Assembly: GCF_001687325.1 (NCBI RefSeq)
Contig: NZ_LZRD01000022.1
Coordinates: forward strand, 99,874 to 163,873
Reading direction: 5' to 3'
From: Streptomyces sp. PTY087I2
Lineage (GTDB): Bacteria; Actinomycetota; Actinomycetes; Streptomycetales; Streptomycetaceae
Length of the DNA: 64,000 nt
This document shows, one piece after another, positions 23,632 through 33,318 of this stretch (position 1 is its first letter; each line of letters begins with the position of its first letter). The translations under genes were made by a program, and so were the position numbers. Below the pieces are notes generated by a model. The model did no database searches and was not told the DNA's origin. It saw only the letters and a list, made by a program, of their open reading frames with translations.

Positions 23632-24926
23632 TGGTCGACACCCCGCTCGCCGACACCCCGCTCGTCGACACCGAGCCCGCCGGGCCGCCGGTTGCCGGAC
23701 TGCCGTTCGCCGCCCCCGCGCCCGCCGGGCCGCCGCTCGCCGACACCCCGCTCACCGTGCCCCGCCAGGGCCCCACCCGTGCCGAGGCCCGGCGGGCCGC
23801 CAAGCGGCGGCGCGCCCTCGTCGCCGATCCCGAGAACCTGAAGCTGAGCCGGCTCGTCCCCCGGGCCCTGGTCGTCGCCTTCCTGGCCGGCGGCACCACC
23901 GCGTTCGTCGCCCACGACAAGGCCGTCCGGCTGGAGGTCGACGGCGCGCCCCGCACCCTGCACACCTTCGCCGACGACGTCACCGAGCTGCTGGAGCAGG
24001 AGGGCGTCACCCTCGGCGCGCACGACCGTGTCTCCCCGGACCCCGGCGCCGGCCTCGACCACGGCGACGAGGTCGTCGTCCGCTACGGGCGGCCCGTCAC
24101 CCTCACCCTCGACGGCGTCCGCCACCGGGTCTGGACGACCGCCGACACCGTGGCCGGGGCGCTGCGCGAGTTCGGGATCCGGGCCGAGGGGGCGCACCTC
24201 TCCGCCGCCCGCTCCACCCGGATCGCCCGCACCGGCCTCACCCTCACCGTCCGCACCGAGCGCGCCGTGACCTTCATGGCCGACGGCCAGGAACGCACCC
24301 TGCGCACCAACGCCGCGACCGTCCACGAAGCCCTCGCCGAGGCGGGCATCACCCTGCACGGCCAGGACACCACCTCCGTCGCCCCGGCGAGCTTCCCCCG
24401 CGACGGCCAGACGATCTCCGTCATGCGGATCACCGACACCCGCGAGGTGCGCGAGGAGACGGTCCCGTACGCCGTCGAACGCAGCGAGGACCCCGCCCTG
24501 TTCCGGGGCACCGAGGTCGTCGAGCGGGCCGGGCGCAACGGCGTACGCCGGGTCACGTACGCGGTCCGGACCGTCAACGGCGTACGGCAGAAGCCGCGGC
24601 GGGCGGCCGAGGAACTGGTGCACCTGCCGGTGAGCCGCGTCGTGCGCACCGGCACCCGGCAGCGGCCCGAATCCGTCGCCGGGGCGGACGGGCTGAACTG
24701 GTCCGCGCTCGCCGCCTGCGAGTCCGGCGGGCGGCCCGACGCGGTCGACCCGAGCGGCACGTACGGCGGGCTGTACCAGTTCGACACGCAGACCTGGCAG
24801 TCCCTCGGCGGCAGCGGACGCCCCCAGGACGCGCCCGCCGCCGAGCAGACGTACCGGGCGAAGAAGCTGTACGTGCAGCGGGGGGCGAGTCCGTGGCCGC
24901 ACTGCGGCCGTAGGCTTACCGGGTGA
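23631..24926 (+). CDS. rpfB: resuscitation-promoting factor RpfB (body; possible internal start)
   Basis: 431 residues from ATG 23631, the first start in this frame after the frameshift. A Thr/Pro-rich cytoplasmic tail and a basic patch (RRAAKRRRA) precede one membrane helix (LVPRALVVAFLAGG). Then come three DUF348 modules, a G5 domain (EVREETVPYAVERSED onward) and the C-terminal lysozyme-like Rpf domain with catalytic Glu in ALAACESGG and YGGLYQFDTQTWQS. It cleaves peptidoglycan and promotes spore germination and resuscitation. The stop overlaps ksgA (GTGA). Confidence 0.85.
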   Translation: MVDTPLADTPLVDTEPAGPPVAGLPFAAPAPAGPPLADTPLTVPRQGPTRAEARRAAKRRRALVADPENLKLSRLVPRALVVAFLAGGTTAFVAHDKAVRLEVDGAPRTLHTFADDVTELLEQEGVTLGAHDRVSPDPGAGLDHGDEVVVRYGRPVTLTLDGVRHRVWTTADTVAGALREFGIRAEGAHLSAARSTRIARTGLTLTVRTERAVTFMADGQERTLRTNAATVHEALAEAGITLHGQDTTSVAPASFPRDGQTISVMRITDTREVREETVPYAVERSEDPALFRGTEVVERAGRNGVRRVTYAVRTVNGVRQKPRRAAEELVHLPVSRVVRTGTRQRPESVAGADGLNWSALAACESGGRPDAVDPSGTYGGLYQFDTQTWQSLGGSGRPQDAPAAEQTYRAKKLYVQRGASPWPHCGRRLTG

Positions 24927-25795
24927 GCAGCACAGAGCCCGACGCCCTCCTGGGCCCCGCAGACATCCGCGACCTGGCAGCCAAGCTGGGCGTACGCCCG
25001 ACCAAGCAGCGCGGTCAGAACTTCGTCATCGACGCCAACACCGTCCGCCGCATCGTGCGCACGGCCGAGGTCCGCCCGGACGACGTGGTCGTCGAGGTCG
25101 GCCCCGGGCTCGGCTCGCTGACCCTGGCGCTGCTGGAGGCGGCGGACCGGGTGGTCGCGGTCGAGATCGACGACACCCTCGCGGCCGCGCTGCCCGCCAC
25201 GGTCCAGGCCCGGATGCCGGAGCGTGCCGACCGGTTCGCCCTCGTCCACTCCGACGCGATGCTGGTCACCGAGCTGCCGGGCCCCGCGCCGACCGCGCTC
25301 GTGGCGAACCTCCCGTACAACGTGGCCGTGCCCGTCCTGCTCACGATGCTGGAGCGGTTCCCGAGCATCGAGCGGACCCTCGTCATGGTCCAGTCCGAGG
25401 TCGCCGACCGCCTCGCGGCCCGGCCGGGAAACAAGGTCTACGGCGTGCCGTCGGTGAAGGCCAACTGGTACGCGGAGGTCAAGCGCGCCGGGGCGATCGG
25501 CCGCAATGTCTTCTGGCCCGCCCCGAACGTGGACTCCGGCCTGGTCTCGCTGGTCCGCCGCGCCGAACCGCTGGCCACGAAGGCGTCCCGCGCCGAGGTC
25601 TTCGCGGTCGTGGACGCGGCCTTCGCCCAGCGCCGCAAGACGCTGCGCGCCGCGCTGTCCGGCTGGGCGGGTTCCGCACCCGCCGCCGAGGCCGCGCTGG
25701 TCGCCGCCGGGATCTCGCCGCAGGCGCGCGGGGAGTCGCTGACGGTGGAGGAGTTCGCGGCGATCGCGGAGCACAAGCCGGAGGTGTCGGAATGA
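24923..25795 (+). CDS. ksgA: 16S rRNA dimethyladenosine transferase KsgA/RsmA
   Basis: 290 residues from a GTG overlapping the rpfB stop. QRGQNFVIDANT, the SAM motif VEVGPGLGSLTLALL, the catalytic NLPYN and the late FWPAPNVDSGLV are diagnostic. It dimethylates the two adjacent adenosines near the 3' end of 16S rRNA during small-subunit assembly. Position and overlap with ispE indicate an rpfB-ksgA-ispE operon. Confidence 0.96.
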   Translation: MSSTEPDALLGPADIRDLAAKLGVRPTKQRGQNFVIDANTVRRIVRTAEVRPDDVVVEVGPGLGSLTLALLEAADRVVAVEIDDTLAAALPATVQARMPERADRFALVHSDAMLVTELPGPAPTALVANLPYNVAVPVLLTMLERFPSIERTLVMVQSEVADRLAARPGNKVYGVPSVKANWYAEVKRAGAIGRNVFWPAPNVDSGLVSLVRRAEPLATKASRAEVFAVVDAAFAQRRKTLRAALSGWAGSAPAAEAALVAAGISPQARGESLTVEEFAAIAEHKPEVSE

Positions 25796-26775
25796 GTCGC
25801 GCACAAGCCGGAGACGGCCCGGTGAGCCCCGTGAGCCCGGTGAGCCCTGTGAGTTCTGTGAGCCCTGTGAGTTCTGTGCGTACGGGCGTCACCGTCCGGG
25901 TCCCCGCCAAGGTCAACGTGCAGCTGGCCGTGGGCGCCGCGCGCCCCGACGGCTTCCACGACCTGGCCAACGTCTTCCTCGCCGTCGGCCTGTACGACGA
26001 GGTCACCGCGACCCCCGCCGACGAGCTGCGCATCACCTGCTCGGGCCCGGACGCCGCGCAGGTCCCGCTGGACGCCACCAACCTCGCCGCCCGCGCCGCC
26101 GTGGCCCTGGCCGAGCGGTACGGCATTGACCCCGCCGTCCACCTCCACATCGCCAAGGACATCCCGGTCGCGGGCGGCATGGCGGGCGGCAGCGCCGACG
26201 GGGCGGCCGCCCTGGTCGCCTGCGACGCGCTGTGGGGGACGGGCGCGAGCCGCGACGAACTCCTCGCGATCTGCGCGGAGCTGGGCAGCGACGTGCCGTT
26301 CAGCCTGGTGGGCGGGGCCGCGCTCGGTACGGGACGCGGCGAGAAGCTGACCCCGATCGAGGTGGGCGGCACGTTCCACTGGGTCTTCGCGGTGGCGGAC
26401 GGCGGCCTCTCGACGCCCGCCGTCTACGGCGAGTTCGACCGCCTCACGGCCGGCACCGAGGTCCCGGAACCGACCGCGTCGCCCGCCCTGCCGGCCGCCC
26501 TGCGCTCCGGCGACTCCGGCGCACTCGCGGGCGCGCTGAGCAACGACCTCCAGCCCGCCGCCCTCTCCCTGCGCCCGTCCCTCGCGGACACGCTGGCGGC
26601 GGGCACGGAAGCGGGGGCGCTGGCCGCGCTGGTCTCCGGTTCCGGTCCGACGACGGCGTTCCTGGTCCCGGACGAGGAGACGGCCGAGAAGGTGGCGGCC
26701 GCGCTGCTGACGTCGGGGACCTGCCGCAACGCGCGCGTGGCGGTGTCGCCGGCGCCGGGCGCGCACGTGATCTGA
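25792..26775 (+). CDS. ispE: 4-diphosphocytidyl-2-C-methyl-D-erythritol kinase
   Basis: 327 residues from an ATG overlapping ksgA; the conserved enzyme begins only at about residue 33 (VTVRVPAKVNVQL). PVAGGMAGGSADGAAAL is the GHMP kinase ATP loop and VSGSGPTTAF the C-terminal glycine motif. It phosphorylates CDP-methylerythritol in the non-mevalonate isoprenoid pathway. The extra N-terminus is six 9-bp repeats encoding VSP/VSS, each beginning with a possible GTG start. The used start could be any of these up to GTG 25876. Confidence 0.93.
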   Translation: MSRAQAGDGPVSPVSPVSPVSSVSPVSSVRTGVTVRVPAKVNVQLAVGAARPDGFHDLANVFLAVGLYDEVTATPADELRITCSGPDAAQVPLDATNLAARAAVALAERYGIDPAVHLHIAKDIPVAGGMAGGSADGAAALVACDALWGTGASRDELLAICAELGSDVPFSLVGGAALGTGRGEKLTPIEVGGTFHWVFAVADGGLSTPAVYGEFDRLTAGTEVPEPTASPALPAALRSGDSGALAGALSNDLQPAALSLRPSLADTLAAGTEAGALAALVSGSGPTTAFLVPDEETAEKVAAALLTSGTCRNARVAVSPAPGAHVI

Positions 26776-26856
26776 GCCTTCTGCCCGGCGTACTCACCCC
26801 GGATCTGAGTACGGTCGCGCTGCCGGGCCCCGCCCGCCTCGCGCGACCGTACGTCC

Positions 26857-28200
26857 ATGGGATCAAGTGTTCGTGAACTGGCCGGGGCGACGCCCGCCAC
26901 CCGGGACCGTTACGTCGACCTCCTCCGGGTCGCCTCGCTCGGCGCGGTCGTGCTCGGCCACTGGCTGATGGCCGCCGTCACCCCGGACGGGGTGGGCAAC
27001 CTGCTCGCCGTCGTCCCGGCGCTCCAGCCGCTGACCTGGCTGCTCCAGGTCATGCCGGTGTTCTTCTTCGTCGGCGGCTTCTCGCACGCGCTGTCCTACC
27101 GCTCCCTGCTCCGCAAGCGCCCCGAGCCCGCTCCGGGGGCCGCCGCGGACTCCGTCTACTCCGCCTTCCTGCGCGCCCGCCTCCAGCGGCTGCTGCGCCC
27201 GACCATGGTCTTCGTCCTCGTCTGGGGTGCGGCGGCGCTGCTGGTCCAACTCCTCGGCGGGGGCGGCGGGCTGACCGGCGTGACCCTGCGCATGGTGACC
27301 CAGCCGCTGTGGTTCATCGGGATCTACCTGGCGATGGTCGCGTTCACGCCGCCGCTGCTGAGGCTGCACGAGCGGTACGGCTGGGGGGCGTTCGCGGGTC
27401 TTGCGGGCGCGGCGGTCACGGTCGACGTCCTGCGGTTCGCCGCCGGAGTCCCGTACGTCGAGTTCCTGAACTTCGCGTTCGTGTGGCTGGCGGTCCACCA
27501 GCTGGGCTTCCTGCGCGCCGACGGCCGCATCCACCTGCGCCGCGCCGCCCTGCTCGCCGGTGGCGGCCTGGTCACCGCCACGGCGCTGGTGGCGTTCGGC
27601 CCGTACCCGCTCTCGATGGTCGGAATGCCCGGCGAGAAGGTCAGCAACATGGCCCCGCCCACCCTCGCCCTGCTGGCCCACGGCCTCTGGCTCGTCGGCG
27701 CGGTCGAACTCCTCCGCGCCCCGGCCGCCCGCCTGCTGGAGCGCCCCCGCGTCTGGCGCACGGTGGTGGCGGCCAACGGGGTGGCGATGACCGCGTTCCT
27801 CTGGCACCTCACGGCGATGTTCGGCGTGTACGGTGCGCTGCTCGCCCTCGACGTCGACCTGCCCGAGCCCGCGTCGGCCGCCTGGTGGGCCCAGGTCCCG
27901 CTACGGCTCGCCCTCGCGGGAGCCCTGACCGCGGCCCTGGTCGCCGCCTTCCGCACCTTCGAACGCCCGGCGACGCCCGCGCCGGGAACGGCCCCCGTCC
28001 ATGGCCACGGCCCGCTCGCGGCCGTCGGCGCGACGCTCTGCCTGCTCGGCGTCCTCGGCCTGTCCATGGTCGGCTTCAACGACCTGCTGGACGGCCGCAC
28101 GGCCCTGCTGATCGCGATCCCGGTCAGCGCCCCGACCGCCGTCGCGATGACCCTGGGCGGCTGGCTGCTGGTGGAGCGGGCGGGGCGGAGGGGGCTGTAG
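26857..28200 (+). CDS. membrane acyltransferase (acyltransferase-3 family)
   Basis: 447 residues, about ten membrane helices. The N-terminal RYVDLLRVASLGAVVLGHW has the conserved Arg and His of acyltransferase-3 enzymes, and MPVFFFVGGFSHALS is the second family motif. These enzymes O-acylate sugars, lipids or secondary metabolites at the membrane. The acceptor is unknown. It lies about 80 bp after ispE and may be co-transcribed. Confidence 0.85.
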   Translation: MGSSVRELAGATPATRDRYVDLLRVASLGAVVLGHWLMAAVTPDGVGNLLAVVPALQPLTWLLQVMPVFFFVGGFSHALSYRSLLRKRPEPAPGAAADSVYSAFLRARLQRLLRPTMVFVLVWGAAALLVQLLGGGGGLTGVTLRMVTQPLWFIGIYLAMVAFTPPLLRLHERYGWGAFAGLAGAAVTVDVLRFAAGVPYVEFLNFAFVWLAVHQLGFLRADGRIHLRRAALLAGGGLVTATALVAFGPYPLSMVGMPGEKVSNMAPPTLALLAHGLWLVGAVELLRAPAARLLERPRVWRTVVAANGVAMTAFLWHLTAMFGVYGALLALDVDLPEPASAAWWAQVPLRLALAGALTAALVAAFRTFERPATPAPGTAPVHGHGPLAAVGATLCLLGVLGLSMVGFNDLLDGRTALLIAIPVSAPTAVAMTLGGWLLVERAGRRGL

Positions 28201-28213
28201 GGGGCGGCGGGGA

Positions 28214-28351
28214 TCAGCGGCCGTAGTGGTAGCGGCAGGCGGCGGTGCGGACCTCGTCGTCGACCACCTTGTAGATGAGCCGGTGTTCGTCGGTGATGCG
28301 CCGCGACCAGTACCCCTGGATGCCGTACTTCAGCGGTTCCGGCTTGCCCAT
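28214..28351 (-). pseudogene. C-terminal fragment of a YoeB/Txe-family toxin
   Basis: 45 codons encode KPEPLKYGIQGYWSRRITDE, HRLIYKV and ACRYHYGR, the C-terminal half of a YoeB/Txe mRNA endoribonuclease including the catalytic-region His and Tyr residues. The N-terminal half is missing; immediately upstream, in another frame, is the middle of the matching antitoxin. A single internal deletion thus removed the antitoxin C-terminus and the toxin N-terminus. Confidence 0.75.
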
Positions 28352-28358
28352 CCCCTCG

Positions 28359-28523
28359 TTCCGGACTCCGGAGCTGGTACGCCGTTTCCTTGAGGGACTC
28401 GTACTCGTCGAGGGCCACGATCACCACCGGCTCGTGGCCCGCGCGGGTCACCACGACCTCCTCGCGGTCGTCCACGACGGAGCTCAGGGTCTCGGCGTAC
28501 TTCGCGCGGCGAGCCGCCCGTGC
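28359..28523 (-). pseudogene. YefM/Phd-family antitoxin remnant
   Basis: The frame encodes ARRAKYAETLSSVVDDREEV, TRAGHEPVVIVALDEYESLK and ETAYQLRSPE, the N-terminal DNA-binding and dimerisation part of a YefM antitoxin. No ATG/GTG sits at the normal start; the only candidate is an internal GTG at 28475. After RSPE the toxin-binding tail is lost and the sequence jumps to the middle of the toxin. Only ~55 of the usual ~85 residues remain. Confidence 0.7.
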
Positions 28524-28566
28524 GTCTCGCCGCCCGTCCCCGGCTTATCGGCCCCCGGCCTCCCCC

Positions 28567-28980
28567 TCACCAGCCCGTCATCACGCCGCCCAGGAGCAGC
28601 GGCGCGGCCAGCAGGGCGAGCAGTTTCACCAGGAACGTCCTGCCGTCCCGGTCCGTGTCCTCGTTGCCGCCCGCGCCCCCGCCCGTACGGCGGACGACGA
28701 ACGCGGCGACGATGCCCAGCGGGAACAGCATCGGCACCGACTCCAGGAGCGGCGGACGGGTCCCGCCCGCCCAGCCCGCGGCCCAGGACCCGGCGAGGCC
28801 CGCCAGTACGGCGAAGAACACCTGGCCCGTGGCGAACCACCGGGTCTCCAGTGCGTCGACCAGCTCACCGAAGCGGGTGCCGGCGATACGGGCCCGGGCG
28901 GCGCTGACGAGGAAGGCGGCCAGGACGGCCACTCCGCCCACAAGGAAGGTCCAGCGCAGCGCGGTCGCGACGACGGTCAT
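28567..28980 (-). CDS. small four-helix membrane protein
   Basis: 137 residues, four hydrophobic helices (about 8-27, 50-72, 80-98, 118-135). A Gly/Asp/Asn-rich cytoplasmic or external loop lies before the last one. No catalytic motif is visible and I do not recognise the family. ATG at 28980 is preceded by GGGGAGAGGGG. It lies just downstream of the degraded regulator region and may have lost its original partner. Confidence 0.6.
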   Translation of the reverse strand: MTVVATALRWTFLVGGVAVLAAFLVSAARARIAGTRFGELVDALETRWFATGQVFFAVLAGLAGSWAAGWAGGTRPPLLESVPMLFPLGIVAAFVVRRTGGGAGGNEDTDRDGRTFLVKLLALLAAPLLLGGVMTGW

Positions 28981-29010
28981 CGGCAAAAAACCCCTCTCCC
29001 CATTCCCCGG

Positions 29011-29129
29011 CTACCAGCAGTTCTTGACGACGCCGTCGATGCCGAGGATCTCGGCGGCGATGCGGTCAGGCCCGCGACGGCGACGGCCGTACGGCGGAGG
29101 GAGGTGCGGCTGAGTATCGAGACAGACAC
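29011..29129 (-). pseudogene. remnant of a small exported protein
   Basis: GTG at 29129 opens a typical Streptomyces signal peptide (SRTSLRRTAVAVAGLTA). Directly after the cleavage region the frame shifts; in the next frame the sequence reads AAEILGIDGVVKNCW followed by TAG. The two pieces look like the beginning and end of a small secreted protein with its middle deleted. I cannot name the family. Confidence 0.45.
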
Positions 29130-29363
29130 GTGAGGTGTTTCCTTCCGCAGACCGCGCAGCACCTCGATGCCGTCCGTGCCGGGCATGTGCAGATCCACCA
29201 GCGCCACGTCCGGCCGGTGCCGGTGTGCCGGCTCCAGCGCCTCCCCGGGGCCGCGGACCGCCGGCACCCGGATGTCGTCGGCCGACTCCAGGATCCGCCT
29301 CAGGCCGTCGCGTACCAGCGCGTCGTCGTCCACCACCAGAACGGTCACCGGGACCGAACCCAT
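29130..29363 (-). pseudogene. truncated response regulator (receiver domain only, incomplete)
   Basis: The first 78 residues are a normal NarL/FixJ-type receiver: VLVVDDDALVRDGLRRIL with the acidic pair and ALVDLHMPGTDGIEVL with the phospho-acceptor Asp. It breaks off after beta-strand 4, before the conserved Thr and Lys, and runs in frame into the signal peptide of the neighbouring remnant. There is no DNA-binding domain. No partner kinase is adjacent. Confidence 0.75.
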
Positions 29364-29528
29364 GGATTTCCCCCGTCGATCGGCAAAAGCACCCGCACGA
29401 GGCTATCCCGGCATCCGCTCCCTCCCGGACCGGCCCTGATCGGCAGGACGCCTTTGGGCCGCCCGACCGGGCCCCCTCCGCCGCGCCGTACCCTGGGAAG
29501 GTCGATCGATCCCCCGGACAGGAGTGAA

Positions 29529-31349
<1,821 letters not shown>

Positions 31350-31424
31350 CCGGGCAGGTGGGGCCGGTGTGACGGGTGGTAGAACGGGACGGCAGTGACC
31401 GTACGTTCGAGGGGGACCACACCG

Positions 31425-33080
31425 ATGTCGCAGCCGCCGCCGCAGGAGGGCTTCGGTGCTCCGTACGAACCGCGGCCTGGTGTGTACGGGGACCCGGGGC
31501 AGCCCCAGCCTGGCCCGTACGGTCAGCCGCCCCAGCCCGCGTACGGCTCTCCGCCGCAGCCGCCCACCGTGCCCTACGGCCGACCGCAGCCCCAGCCCCA
31601 GCCTCCGAACCGGCCTTCCGGTGGGCGCTCCCGGGGGCGGGTCGTAGGGCTCGTCGCCGCCGTGCTCGCCGGGGTCCTCGTGATCGGTGCGGGCGTCTGG
31701 CTCGGGGTCCGTGGCGATGACGGCTCCGACGACAAGAAGCCCGTCGCGAAGGAGAGCACCGCCCCGAAGCAGCCCGGCGCCGAGTCGAACCGGAAGAAGA
31801 CGCCCGCCGCCGAGGCCGCGGAGATCAACAAGGGGCGCAAGGAAGGCGAGGCGAAGGTCCGCTGGATCCAGAAGAACGGCGTGGACCTGCCGGGGCGTGG
31901 TGCGTCCGCCCTCGGCCCCTGGGTCACCGGCGGCATCGTGGCCAAGGCCATGTACCGCACGGTGTCCGGCTATTCCCTGGAGGACGGATCGCAGAAGTGG
32001 AGCCTGCCCCTGCCTGCCGACGTCTGCGCGGCACCCACCCAGCCGACCGTGGACGGGAAGCTCGTGATCGGGCTCATGTCCGCCACCTCGAAGGAGGAGG
32101 CGGCCTGCGAGAAGCTCCAGATGATCGACCTGGCCACCGGTGAGGCGGGCTGGTCCAAAACCTTCCCGCAGGCGCCGACGCAGGACGGGCTCAGGAACAT
32201 CGTCATGGCGATCAGCGGTGACGTCCTGACGATCGGGAGGATCGGCCGTTCGGACGCCTATCGGGTCAGCGACGGCAAGCACCTGTGGGGCAAAGTGGCC
32301 GGCCCCTGTTATTCGTACGCCATGACGGGTGGTGCCGCCATGTTCGCCGCTGTCGCCTGTGGCAAGCAGCCGATCGACGAGGCCGACAGCGAAGTGCGGC
32401 GCATCGACCCCGTCACCGGCAAGACCGTGTGGACGTACAAGCCCAAGGAGGGCTGGATGGTCGGCCAGTTCTACTCCGTCGACCCTCTGGTGCTCCTCTT
32501 GCAGAATGTGAGGGACCCGAAAGACGATATGGAGATTGTGGTCCTGAACACCGACGGGACTTTCCGCTCCCAGCTCGTCGTCGACGAGGAAAAACTCGGG
32601 GTTCAGTGCACCCTCACACAGCGGAACCTGGGTGCGAACTTCGACACCTGCATCGGCTTGGCCGCCGATGCCGACACGCTCTACCTCGCATCGAGGTACA
32701 CCGTCGAGGACGGGTCGTGGGCCAGCGAGGTGCTCGCCTTCGACATGAGTACCGGCAAGGAGAAGTGGAAGGTTCGGGCTCCCACCGAGCAGACCCTGAC
32801 GCCGTTGCGGGTCGAGGGCGGCAGGGCGCTGATATACCTGAGCCCGCCCAGGTCGAAGGCCAAGGGCGTCGGCGGAGGCATCGTGGCGCTCGGCCCGCAG
32901 GGCGGCGCACTGGAACCGGTCCTTCGGCACCCGGCGTCGGCCGCGGCGACCGAGCGCACCCTCGTCGGTTCGCTCGTCCTCTATGCCGACGGACGTTCTC
33001 TCCTGATGCGGCCCCACGTCTCCGGGGACACCGACGAGGAGGAGATGGAGATGCGCACGATGATCGCCTTCGGTGACTGA
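31425..33080 (+). CDS. Pro-rich membrane-anchored PQQ-like propeller protein, copy 1
   Basis: 551 residues. A cytoplasmic Pro/Gln/Tyr-rich tail (about 1-65) is followed by one membrane helix (VVGLVAAVLAGVLVIGAGVW) and a large external domain. The external domain contains repeated short motifs such as DLATGEAGW, DPVTGKTVW and DMSTGKEKW that mark PQQ/BamB-like beta-propeller blades. It is the first of three tandem paralogs (31425-37318) in one direction. The shared block near residue 145 (EAKVRWIQKNGVDLPGRGAS) also opens copy 2. Role unknown; likely an envelope sensor or scaffold. Confidence 0.8.
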   Translation: MSQPPPQEGFGAPYEPRPGVYGDPGQPQPGPYGQPPQPAYGSPPQPPTVPYGRPQPQPQPPNRPSGGRSRGRVVGLVAAVLAGVLVIGAGVWLGVRGDDGSDDKKPVAKESTAPKQPGAESNRKKTPAAEAAEINKGRKEGEAKVRWIQKNGVDLPGRGASALGPWVTGGIVAKAMYRTVSGYSLEDGSQKWSLPLPADVCAAPTQPTVDGKLVIGLMSATSKEEAACEKLQMIDLATGEAGWSKTFPQAPTQDGLRNIVMAISGDVLTIGRIGRSDAYRVSDGKHLWGKVAGPCYSYAMTGGAAMFAAVACGKQPIDEADSEVRRIDPVTGKTVWTYKPKEGWMVGQFYSVDPLVLLLQNVRDPKDDMEIVVLNTDGTFRSQLVVDEEKLGVQCTLTQRNLGANFDTCIGLAADADTLYLASRYTVEDGSWASEVLAFDMSTGKEKWKVRAPTEQTLTPLRVEGGRALIYLSPPRSKAKGVGGGIVALGPQGGALEPVLRHPASAAATERTLVGSLVLYADGRSLLMRPHVSGDTDEEEMEMRTMIAFGD

Positions 33081-33318
33081 ACCCTCACCTCCGGCCAAGG
33101 CGTAACGAGGGCATCACGACGCGGTTCTCCCTTGGGAACAGCGGTTGGCCCGAATCGGTGTCCGACGCCCGGTGGGTGGTACAAAGAAGCCCCGCCGACT
33201 GTCGTAACACTGCGGAAGCCATGCCCGATTCGCTCCTTTCCGAGGGGGATTCAGCCCCTTCGGGAATGCGGGGGAGACCGGATCGCGCACCGGGCCGCAC
33301 GAAGGGGGACGTGCTGAT

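Noticed and set aside
28214..28351. A functional small toxin gene
   Set aside because: The 45-codon frame lacks the N-terminal half of the YoeB fold and has no intact antitoxin; it is a fragment.
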